A DNA stretch of 11,683 bases from Bifidobacteriaceae bacterium (GTDB lineage Bacteria > Actinomycetota > Actinomycetes > Actinomycetales > WQXJ01): contig JAITLE010000123.1 of assembly GCA_031278075.1 (NCBI GenBank), positions 1 to 11,683 on the forward strand, given 5' to 3'. The first letter of the stretch is position 1, and every line of letters begins with the position of its first letter. A program made the translations under genes and the position numbers. Below are positions 5,368 to 11,683 of this stretch, piece by piece. The notes beneath the pieces are model-generated. The model had not been told where the DNA came from, made no database searches, and saw only the letters and a list, made by a program, of their open reading frames with translations.

Positions 5368-7977
5368 ATGACGGCCACGGGCGACCCGGCGCGAACCGTC
5401 GACTTGGCGTTGACAGGGATGACGTGCGCGGCGTGCGCGGCGCGGATCGAGAAGCGGCTGAACCGGCTGGAGGGCGTCAGCGCGAACGTCAATCTGGTGC
5501 TGGGCGCCGCCCGGGTCACGGTGACGGGCGCCACGACGCCCGCCGACCTGATCAGGGCCGTCGAGGCGGCGGGCTATGGCGCTTATGAGATCGCTCGGTC
5601 GGATGCCTCCGGGCCGGCGGCGGGCGAGGCGCGGCGAACGGACGGCTCGGGGGGTGAGGGCGCCGCGACATGGGCGCACGGCGGCCGCGCGGCGGCCCAA
5701 GCGAGCGACCTCGCGCCTGCGGCGGGTCCCGCTAGCGCGGGTGGCGCGACCGGCGGCGCGACCGGCGACCCGGCACGCGGGGCGGGCGGCGGCGCGGCCG
5801 GCGACCCGGCACGCGGGGGGGCGGGCATGGCAGACAGCGACCCGGCACGCGGCGTGACCGGCATGGCAGACAGCGATCCGGCGGCCCAGCTTCGCCGACG
5901 TCTCACGATCTCGGCGGCGTTGACCGCCCCCGTGCTGATCCTCGCGATGGTTCCGCCGCTGCAATTCACGTACTGGCAGTGGCTCTCGTTGACGCTCGCC
6001 GCGCCGGTCGTGGTGTGGGGCGCGTGGCCGTTCCACCAGTCGGCCATCAAAGCTGCCCGGCACGGGCTGGCCAACATGAACACGCTGATCTCGGTGGGCG
6101 TGACGGCGGCGTTCGTGTGGTCGCTGTGGGCGCTGTTCTTAGGTGGCGCGGGCATGCCCGGGATGCGGATGGGGTTCTCCCTGACCGGCGGCGAGGGCGC
6201 CGAGATCTACCTGGAAGTGGCCGCCGCGGTGACCGTGTTCATCCTGACCGGGAACTACCTGCAAGAGCGCGCTAAGCGACGCTCGGGCGCGGCGCTGCGG
6301 GCACTCCTCGACTTGGGCGCGAAGGATGTGGCGCTGCTCCCCGACGGGCCGGCCGGCCCGGAGCGCCGTGTGCCGATCGGTCAGCTCAAGGTGGGCGACA
6401 TGTTCGCGGTTCGCCCCGGCGAGAAGATCGCCACCGACGGCTTGGTGATCGAGGGCTCCAGCGCAGTGGACGCTTCTCTCCTGACCGGAGAGTCCGTCCC
6501 CGTCGAGACGAGCGTGGGCGACAGCGTGACCGGCGCCACCATCGCGGTGGACGGCCGGTTGGTGGTCCGCGCCACGCGCGTCGGCGCGGACACGGCTCTG
6601 GCCCAGATCGCGCGGCTGGTCGCGAACGCGCAGAGCGGCAAGGCCCGAGTCCAGCGGCTCGCGGACCGCGTGTCCGCGGTCTTCGTGCCGATCGTGATCG
6701 GTTTGTCGCTGGCGACGTTAGTCGGCTGGCTCATAGCGACCTCGGACGCGACACGCTCGTTCACAGCGGCGGTCGCGGTGCTGATCATCGCCTGCCCGTG
6801 CGCGCTGGGCCTCGCCACACCGACCGCGCTGTTGGTCGGGACGGGCCGAGGCGCGCAACTCGGGATCTTGATCAAGGGGCCGGAGGTCCTCGAATCCGCG
6901 CGCCGCGTGGACACTGTCGTGCTCGACAAGACCGGCACTGTCACCACCGGCCAAATGGCGGTGGCGGGTGTGATCCTCGACGGCGCAGCCGACGCGCTGG
7001 CAGACGGCCCGGCTGAAGCCGACCCGGCCGCGCCCGCCGCGCCGGGGCACAGCCCAGCCGAGGCGGAGTCCAACTCTTCGGCGCCGCTCGCCGGGCGAAG
7101 CTGCGACGCGCCCAGCCCGGCCGAAGCCGCCCTGGTCCGGCTCGCCGGAGCGGTGGAATCCGCCTCCGGGCACCCCATCGCGGTCGCGATCGCGCGACAC
7201 GCCGCCGACCGCCCGCTTCCCCCGGTGACCGACTTCTCATCCGTCCCCGGTCAAGGCGTGCGCGGCGTGGTGGAGGGCGTCACAGTGTTCGCGGGCAAGC
7301 CCGACTGGGTGACCGCCCAAGGCGCGGCGTTGGGTGAGGCGCTGGCGGACGGGATCGTGCGCGCGGAAAATCTTGGGCAAACCGTCGTGGCGGTGGCCTG
7401 GGCCGGGCGCGCGCGAGGCGTGATCGCGGTGGCGGACACCCCAAAGCCGACCTCGGCGCAGGCTGTCGTGGAACTGCGGCGGCTGGGGCTCTCGACGGTG
7501 CTGCTGACCGGCGACAACCAGCGGGCCGCAGACGCGGTCGCGGCGGCGGTCGGGATCGATCGAGTGATCGCTGGTGTGCTGCCGGGAGGGAAAGCGCAGG
7601 TGGTGCGGGACCTGCAGGCTGAGGGCGCGCGGGTGGCCGTGGTCGGCGACGGGGTCAACGACGCGCCGGCGCTCGCGACCGCGGACCTGGGAATGGCGAT
7701 GGGCACGGGCGCCGACGCGGCGATCGAGGCGTCGGACCTGACGCTGGTGCGCGGCGACCTGAGGACCGTGCCGGACGCGATCCGGTTGTCGGCGGCGACG
7801 CTGCGGACCATCAAGACGAACCTGTTCTGGGCGTTCGCGTACAACGTCGCGGCCCTGCCCTTGGCGGCGTTTGGGCTGCTCAATCCCCTGATCGCGGGCG
7901 CCGCGATGGCGTTCAGCTCGGTCTTCGTGGTGTCGAACTCGCTGCGGCTGAGGCGCTTCAAAGCCTGGTCGGGGTGA
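5368..7977 (+). CDS. copA: Cu(+)-transporting P1B-1-type ATPase (CopA)
   Basis: An integral-membrane pump that uses ATP to export Cu(I) from the cytoplasm. From the ATG at 5368 it is 869 residues. An N-terminal HMA domain carries GMTCAAC (C20, C23). After a repeat-rich linker come the eight-helix membrane core, TGES of the actuator domain (373-376), the copper-gate CPC in helix 6 (476-478), phosphorylation site D520 in DKTGT, nucleotide-binding GHP (601-603), GDGVND (760-765), YN in helix 7 (825-826) and MAFSS in helix 8 (847-851). CPC, YN and MxxSS together mark the Cu(I) subgroup. The N-domain has an Ala/Pro-rich insertion (about 545-585). The ATG at 5368 has GAAGGGA 5 nt upstream; the alternative ATG at 5296 overlaps the preceding stop (ATGA) and would add 24 unconserved residues but lacks a good ribosome-binding site. 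It is co-transcribed with the upstream HMA-membrane-cupredoxin gene, which may supply or accept its copper. Confidence 0.97.
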   Translation: MTATGDPARTVDLALTGMTCAACAARIEKRLNRLEGVSANVNLVLGAARVTVTGATTPADLIRAVEAAGYGAYEIARSDASGPAAGEARRTDGSGGEGAATWAHGGRAAAQASDLAPAAGPASAGGATGGATGDPARGAGGGAAGDPARGGAGMADSDPARGVTGMADSDPAAQLRRRLTISAALTAPVLILAMVPPLQFTYWQWLSLTLAAPVVVWGAWPFHQSAIKAARHGLANMNTLISVGVTAAFVWSLWALFLGGAGMPGMRMGFSLTGGEGAEIYLEVAAAVTVFILTGNYLQERAKRRSGAALRALLDLGAKDVALLPDGPAGPERRVPIGQLKVGDMFAVRPGEKIATDGLVIEGSSAVDASLLTGESVPVETSVGDSVTGATIAVDGRLVVRATRVGADTALAQIARLVANAQSGKARVQRLADRVSAVFVPIVIGLSLATLVGWLIATSDATRSFTAAVAVLIIACPCALGLATPTALLVGTGRGAQLGILIKGPEVLESARRVDTVVLDKTGTVTTGQMAVAGVILDGAADALADGPAEADPAAPAAPGHSPAEAESNSSAPLAGRSCDAPSPAEAALVRLAGAVESASGHPIAVAIARHAADRPLPPVTDFSSVPGQGVRGVVEGVTVFAGKPDWVTAQGAALGEALADGIVRAENLGQTVVAVAWAGRARGVIAVADTPKPTSAQAVVELRRLGLSTVLLTGDNQRAADAVAAAVGIDRVIAGVLPGGKAQVVRDLQAEGARVAVVGDGVNDAPALATADLGMAMGTGADAAIEASDLTLVRGDLRTVPDAIRLSAATLRTIKTNLFWAFAYNVAALPLAAFGLLNPLIAGAAMAFSSVFVVSNSLRLRRFKAWSG
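5758..5886 (+). repeat. 12-residue (36-bp) tandem repeat within the CopA linker
   Basis: Between the HMA domain and the first membrane helix, residues about 131-173 repeat with a 12-residue period around DPARG: ATGDPARGAGGG, AAGDPARGGAGM, ADSDPARGVTGM, then ADSDPAA. At DNA level GGCATGGCAGACAGCGA recurs at 5824 and 5860, exactly 36 bp apart. The length is in phase, so the pump stays intact. A related ATGDPAR also occurs at residues 3-9. Confidence 0.9.
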
Positions 7978-7981
7978 CCGG

Positions 7982-8010
7982 CGGGCGGGGCCACGGCGAA
8001 CAACCGCCCG
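7982..8010. terminator. Possible GC stem after copA (weak terminator candidate)
   Basis: CGGGCGG (7982-7988) and CCGCCCG (8004-8010) are perfect 7-bp inverted repeats starting 5 nt after the copA stop codon. No T-run follows, so Rho-independent termination is only a possibility, although GC-rich actinobacterial terminators often lack a U-tract. Confidence 0.3.
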
Positions 8011-8025
8011 GGAAGCCTGGCTCCG

Positions 8026-8095
8026 CCGGTGTGTCCCCGCCGGTGTGGGCTCGCCTGTGTGGGCTCGCCGGTGTTGCCCCGCGGGTGTGGGCCCG
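8026..8095. repeat. Five 14-bp tandem repeats between convergent copA and ileS
   Basis: Consecutive 14-mers starting at 8026, 8040, 8054, 8068 and 8082 follow the pattern CCGGTGTGGGCTCG, each with zero to four changes. The array ends about 15 bp before the ileS stop codon. It is outside both genes, and the period would break any frame. No function is evident. Confidence 0.88.
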
Positions 8096-8110
8096 CCGGA
8101 ACGGAGCGGC

Positions 8111-11100
8111 TCAGCCGTCCGCCTTCGCGACGCGGACCGCCGGGGCGTCCGTCGGCGCGGCCTCCACTTCAAGCGACACGGCGAGCGTCTCGCGCTGGAT
8201 CAGCTCCGCGTGCGCCCGCGTCGCGGCGATCCATCCCCGCGGCACCGCGAGCGAAAGCGCGATCCTGTCCGAGACATGCAGTCCCGTCGCCTTCCGTTCG
8301 TCTTGGACCAGCCGCACCAAGTCTCGCGCGTAGCCCTCGGCGAGCAGCGCGTCGTCGAGCTTGAGGTCAAGCAGCGCGAACCCGTTCCCCGAGAGCACCA
8401 CCGCCCCGAGTTGGTCTCCGGCCGCATCCTCCACCACGGTCCGAGCCGTGTACTCCCCCTCGAGCAGGGCGATGTCTCCCGCCGCGGTCGCCACCACCAC
8501 CGCGCCGGTCGCGTCACGCCGCCAATCACCCAGTTTGACCGCCTTGATCACGGCTTGCACCTCACGCCCCAGCCGCGGCCCAGCCGCCCGAGCGTTCACC
8601 TCCAGTTTGGTGTGCACGCCGTGCCGCGCCGCAGCCTCGGCCGAGTATTCGAGCAGGGTCAGCGACTTCACGTTGACTTCAGCCTTGATCAGCCCCGCGA
8701 ACGGCGTCAGTGAAGCCGCGCCCACGTCCGCCACCACCAGCGATCCAAGCGGTTGACGCACTTTGACCCCATGCGTCTTGCGCATCGACAACGCCGCGGA
8801 ACAGATCTCCCGCGTCCGCTCCATCGCGGCCACCAACGCCGGGTCGTCCAGCAAAACCTCCTCGCACGAGTCCGTCGCCGCGCCAACGCCGCCCAGCGCC
8901 GGCCAGTCCGCGAGGTGCACCGACCGGCCACCCGTCAACCCGCGCCAAATCTCCTCGGCGAGCAGCGGCAACAGCGGCGCCACCACCCGGGTGAGTGTCT
9001 CCAGGACAGTGTGGAGCGTGTTGAACGCGGCGGTGTCCTCCGCCCAGAACCGGTCCCGCGACTCGCGCACATACCAGTTGTTCAGCGCGTCCAAGAACTC
9101 ACGAACCGCTTCGCACGCCTCCGCGATCGAATAGCCGTCGAGCTGCGCTGTCACTTCTTCGACCAGCCTTCGCGTCCGAGCCAAGATGTAACGGTCCAGC
9201 TCAGCGAGGCCCGCCACCTCCTCGGCGCGCAAACGACGCGCCAGGTGGCCGGCGCCGCCGTTGGCCGCGTTGGCGTACAGCGCGAAGAACGACCATGTGT
9301 TCCACAGCGGCAGCAGCACCTGGCGCACCGCGTCACGGATCGCCTCGTCGGTCACCACGAGGTTCCCGCCACGCAGCACCGGCCCCGACATCAAGAACCA
9401 GCGCATCGCGTCCGCGCCGTCCCGTTCGAAGACGGTCCGCACGTCCGGGAAATTCCCCTTGCTCTTCGACATTTTCAGCCCGTCATCCCCCAGAACGATG
9501 CCGTGCGTCAAGCATGTCCTAAAGCTCGGCTTGTCGAATAGCGCGGTCGCCAAGACGTGCAGCGTGTAGAACCAGCCGCGGGTCTGCCCGATGTATTCCA
9601 CGATGAAATCACCAGGGTAATGCGTGTCGAACCATTCACGATTCTCGAAGGGATAATGGACTTGAGCGAACGGCATAGAGCCGGACTCGAACCAACAGTC
9701 CAAGACCTCCGGCACACGCCGCATGGTCGAATTGCCTGTCGGGTCGTCCGGATTCGGGCGGATCAGCTGGTCGACAGCGGGCCTGTGGAGATCGTCCGGC
9801 CGGACGCCGAAGTCACGCTCCAATTCGTCGAGAGAACCGTACACGTCGACCCTGGGATAGGCCGGGTCATCCGAAACCCAAACCGGGATGGGGCTGCCCC
9901 AATAACGGTTGCGTGAGATCGACCAGTCCCGCGCCCCCTCCAGCCATTTCCCGAATTGCCCGTCGCGGACATGCGCTGGATGCCAGTCGATCTGCTGGTT
10001 CAACTCCACCATCCGGTCACGGAACTGGGTCACCGCCACGAACCACGAGGAGACCGCGTATTGGATGAGGGGCGTGTCGCAGCGCCAGCAATGGGGGTAG
10101 GGGTGGTCGTAGGTCTCTTGGCGGAGCAACCGGCCGGCTTGTCTGAGCGCTTGGACGATGGGCCGGTTCGCCTCGAACACGTTCAGCCCAGCCCAGGGCG
10201 CGACGGGCTGGGTGAACCGACCCGCCGAGTCGACCGGATTGACCAGCTCGATCCCGGCCGCGTCGGCGACCAGCTTGTCTTCCTCGCCGTAGGCCGGCGC
10301 GATGTGCACCACACCGGTGCCGTCCTCCGTGGTGACATAGTCGGCCAAGAGGACCCGGAACGCGCCGCCTAAGGGCGTCTGATCTGCGGCTTCGGCCGCG
10401 GCGGACGGGGCGGCGCCGCCCGGCGCCGCCCGGTCGGCGAAGAAGTCGAAGAGCGGGCGGTAGCGCAGGCCCTCCAACTCGGCGCCCTTGAACTCCGCGA
10501 GCACATACGGGTCCGCCCCCAGTTCCCGCGCGTAGGCGCCCAGCCGCGCTTTGGCCAAGAGCACCCGTTCAGTCGGCATGGTCGCCGGGGCGACCAGGAC
10601 GTAGTCGACTTGGGGGTTGACCGCGAGCGCCAGATTGGAGGGCAGGGTCCACGGTGTGGTGGTCCAAGCCAACGCTGAAGCGCCCTGAAGCAAGGCGAGG
10701 GCGGGTGACCGGTCGGCATCGTCCGGCGGCGACAACTCGAAAGCCACGGTGACGGCGGCGTCCTGACGCTGGCGGTAGACCTCGTCCATGCGGGTCTCGC
10801 TGGCGGACAGGGGCGTGCCGCAGCGGAAGCAATACCACAGGACGCGGTGGCCCTCGTAGACCAAGCCTTTCTCCCAGAGCGTCTTGAACGCCCACATGAC
10901 CGATTCCATATAATCTAGGTCAAGCGTCTTGTAGTCGTTTGCGAAATCAACCCAACGGGCTTGTCGGCTGACGTAGTCTTCCCATTCATCGGTGTATCGG
11001 AGAACGGACGCGCGGCAGGCGGCGTTGAATTCCGCGACGCCCATGACGTCGATTTCGGCTTTATTCTTGATGCCCAGCTCGCGCTCCGCTTGAATTTCCG

Positions 11101-11398
11101 CCGGCAGGCCATGGCAATCCCAGCCGAAACGGCGCTCGACGCGGCTGCCGCGCATTGTGCGATACCGCGGGACCAGGTCTTTCACGTAACCAGTCAGCAG
11201 GTGCCCGTAATGCGGCAGCCCGTTCGCGAACGGCGGCCCGTCGTAAAACACGAACTCGCCCGCGCCGCCGCGGCCTTTGACGGACGCCGCGAAGGTCGCG
11301 TCACGGCCCCAATAGGCCAGCGTCTGGTGCTCCATCGCCGGGAAATCCGCTCTCGCGGGCACATCGGTCAAGTCGGGGCGGTGCAGTGGATAAGCCAT
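8111..11398 (-). CDS. ileS: Isoleucyl-tRNA synthetase (IleS2-like, eukaryote-like class)
   Basis: A cytoplasmic class I synthetase that charges tRNA-Ile with isoleucine. The 1095-residue length and a C-terminal region without a terminal Cys-rich zinc finger (about 870-1095, DUF5915-like) match the IleS2/eukaryote-like class rather than the shorter E. coli type. The signature HYGH is at 63-66 and KMSKS at 642-646. The CP1 editing domain keeps the threonine-rich WTTTPWTLPSNLA (245-257) and TGVVHIAPAYGEED (361-374), so proofreading should be intact. Cys pairs at 190/193 and 437/440 look like metal-binding knuckles. The anticodon-binding helical domain spans about 700-870. The ATG at 11398 is chosen because AAGGA lies 10 nt upstream; GTG 11416 is in frame but overlaps that site. 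It is convergent with copA and appears to be a single-gene unit. IleS2 enzymes as a class tolerate mupirocin better than IleS1. Confidence 0.97.
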   Translation of the reverse strand: MAYPLHRPDLTDVPARADFPAMEHQTLAYWGRDATFAASVKGRGGAGEFVFYDGPPFANGLPHYGHLLTGYVKDLVPRYRTMRGSRVERRFGWDCHGLPAEIQAERELGIKNKAEIDVMGVAEFNAACRASVLRYTDEWEDYVSRQARWVDFANDYKTLDLDYMESVMWAFKTLWEKGLVYEGHRVLWYCFRCGTPLSASETRMDEVYRQRQDAAVTVAFELSPPDDADRSPALALLQGASALAWTTTPWTLPSNLALAVNPQVDYVLVAPATMPTERVLLAKARLGAYARELGADPYVLAEFKGAELEGLRYRPLFDFFADRAAPGGAAPSAAAEAADQTPLGGAFRVLLADYVTTEDGTGVVHIAPAYGEEDKLVADAAGIELVNPVDSAGRFTQPVAPWAGLNVFEANRPIVQALRQAGRLLRQETYDHPYPHCWRCDTPLIQYAVSSWFVAVTQFRDRMVELNQQIDWHPAHVRDGQFGKWLEGARDWSISRNRYWGSPIPVWVSDDPAYPRVDVYGSLDELERDFGVRPDDLHRPAVDQLIRPNPDDPTGNSTMRRVPEVLDCWFESGSMPFAQVHYPFENREWFDTHYPGDFIVEYIGQTRGWFYTLHVLATALFDKPSFRTCLTHGIVLGDDGLKMSKSKGNFPDVRTVFERDGADAMRWFLMSGPVLRGGNLVVTDEAIRDAVRQVLLPLWNTWSFFALYANAANGGAGHLARRLRAEEVAGLAELDRYILARTRRLVEEVTAQLDGYSIAEACEAVREFLDALNNWYVRESRDRFWAEDTAAFNTLHTVLETLTRVVAPLLPLLAEEIWRGLTGGRSVHLADWPALGGVGAATDSCEEVLLDDPALVAAMERTREICSAALSMRKTHGVKVRQPLGSLVVADVGAASLTPFAGLIKAEVNVKSLTLLEYSAEAAARHGVHTKLEVNARAAGPRLGREVQAVIKAVKLGDWRRDATGAVVVATAAGDIALLEGEYTARTVVEDAAGDQLGAVVLSGNGFALLDLKLDDALLAEGYARDLVRLVQDERKATGLHVSDRIALSLAVPRGWIAATRAHAELIQRETLAVSLEVEAAPTDAPAVRVAKADG

Positions 11399-11530
11399 GG
11401 CTGGGTGATCCTTCACGCGGTTCGGTCTGTTCAGTGCTGTCCGCGAGGACGGTTCCGACCGAATCCGGGACAGGCCTAGGCGTGCCCGTTCTTCCGGGTA
11501 GTTCGCCGGTGGTCGCCGCTCGCCAACCGG
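11399..11530 (-). other. ileS leader region with fold-back potential
   Basis: If TAGACT at 11533-11538 is the -10 box, ileS has a leader of about 130 nt. It contains a 7-bp stem (TTCGGTC and GACCGAA on the minus strand; plus positions 11457-11463 and 11421-11427) enclosing a 4-bp GUCC/GGAC hairpin (11439-11450) just upstream of the ribosome-binding site. Actinobacterial ileS genes are often under translational T-box control, but the canonical UGGNACCGCG element is absent. The nearest resemblance, CGGAACCGUCC, is weak. Confidence 0.3.
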
Positions 11531-11532
11531 TG

Positions 11533-11538
11533 AGTCTA
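11533..11538 (-). promoter_or_regulatory. Possible -10 box for ileS (TAGACT)
   Basis: TAGACT on the minus strand fits TANNNT and is the best such box between ileS and the insertion sequence. The expected -35 position (about 11556-11561, ATCTCC on the minus strand) does not match consensus. Confidence 0.35.
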
Positions 11539-11578
11539 CCCCACGCGATCCGGTGTGGAGATTCCCCGGTTTCTAAAC

Positions 11579-11642
11579 GGAAGTGCAACACCTCGGTAGG
11601 TTGTGGTTGTCCACATCACGACCTGAGAGGGGTTGCACTTCC
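11579..11642. repeat. 16-bp inverted repeat spanning the transposase ribosome-binding site
   Basis: GGAAGTGCAACACCTC (11579-11594) and GAGGGGTTGCACTTCC (11627-11642) pair at 15 of 16 positions with a 32-nt loop. The right arm includes most of the Shine-Dalgarno GAGAGGGG (11625-11632) and ends directly before the TTG start, so a transcript containing both arms would hide the start site. A TANNNT box (TAGGTT, 11597-11602) lies between the arms. Confidence 0.8.
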
Positions 11643-11683
11643 TTGGCACGACATTACAAGCACTTGAGCCTGGACGAGAGGAT
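11643..11683 (+). CDS. Start of a probable IS30-family transposase (partial, cut by window edge)
   Basis: From TTG 11643 the frame reads LARHYKHLSLDER and runs off the edge. The YKHLSLDER segment resembles the N-terminal helix-turn-helix opening of IS30-family transposases (YRQLTLEER-type). GAGAGGGG at 11625-11632 gives a ribosome-binding site 10 nt from the TTG. Only 13 complete codons are visible, so the family call rests on this motif and the adjacent inverted repeat; the DDE catalytic residues would lie outside the window. Confidence 0.55.
   Translation, partial: MARHYKHLSLDER

Larger units (their letters stand above)
11569..11683 (+). mobile_element. Left end of a probable IS30-family insertion sequence (continues past window)
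   Basis: The right edge contains the start of a transposase-like frame preceded by an end-like sequence, TTCTAAACGGAAGTGCAACA (11571-11590), similar in style to ends of actinobacterial IS30-type elements as I recall them. The exact left boundary is not provable because the matching right end lies outside the window; 11569 is approximate. Confidence 0.5.

Noticed and set aside
8111..8713. Plus-strand frames opposite ileS, such as 8045-8713 and 8753-9541
   Set aside because: All are Arg-rich antisense shadows; ileS on the minus strand is complete, with HYGH and KMSKS in place.
1..11683. tRNA, rRNA or an anti-phage defence system
   Set aside because: No tRNA-like or rRNA-like sequence and no recognisable defence gene was found by reading both strands; tRNAscan-SE and a defence-system HMM search would settle it.

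Overview
The window is very GC-rich, with strong G/C third-position bias, GTG/TTG starts, a long eukaryote-like (IleS2-type) isoleucyl-tRNA synthetase and TANNNT boxes placed a few bases before start codons. Together these suggest an actinobacterium (class Actinomycetes). I cannot name a genus from sequence alone.

Layout. (1) 1-520: a non-coding array of a 158-bp tandem repeat, cut by the left window edge, each full unit carrying a hairpin. It ends about 20 bp from the 3' end of the next gene. (2) 541-2567, minus strand: a two-component pair, an OmpR/PhoB-type response regulator followed by a membrane histidine kinase that overlaps it by one base. A perfect dyad lies just upstream of a probable -10 box. 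(3) 2688-2996, plus: a small broken gene of unknown function, frameshifted by an 11-bp tandem duplication. It overlaps tail-to-tail with (4) 2945-3676, minus: an uncharacterised protein resembling the HhH-GPD (endonuclease III-like) fold. (5) 3677-3895: a short intergenic region with a 63-bp-period duplication and a promoter. (6) 3896-7977, plus: a two-gene copper module. The first gene is a fusion of an HMA copper-chaperone domain, a DsbD/TauE-SafE-like membrane domain and a cupredoxin-like tail. The second is a CopA-type Cu(+)-ATPase with a repeat-filled linker. (7) 7978-8110: a convergent intergenic gap with five 14-bp tandem repeats. (8) 8111-11398, minus: ileS, preceded by a leader of about 130 nt with some fold-back potential but no canonical T-box motif. 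(9) From about 11569 to the right edge: the left end and transposase start of a probable IS30-family insertion sequence.

How the parts relate. The copper module is the main functional unit. The HMA/membrane/cupredoxin protein probably binds and passes copper in the membrane or at its outer face, and CopA pumps Cu(I) across the membrane using ATP. The upstream two-component system is transcribed the other way, with the broken gene and the HhH-like gene in between. The kinase's short outer loop contains His and Met residues that could sense a metal, but linking it to copper is an inference. ileS is a housekeeping gene next to this accessory stretch.

The window holds several repeat arrays at different scales: 158 bp, 63 bp, 15 bp, 14 bp, 11 bp, and a 36-bp/12-residue coding repeat. 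Local tandem duplication is the most distinctive feature of the region. I do not see a clear undescribed defence or enzymatic system. The best leads are the 158-bp hairpin array, the three-domain copper protein, and the frameshifted small gene.
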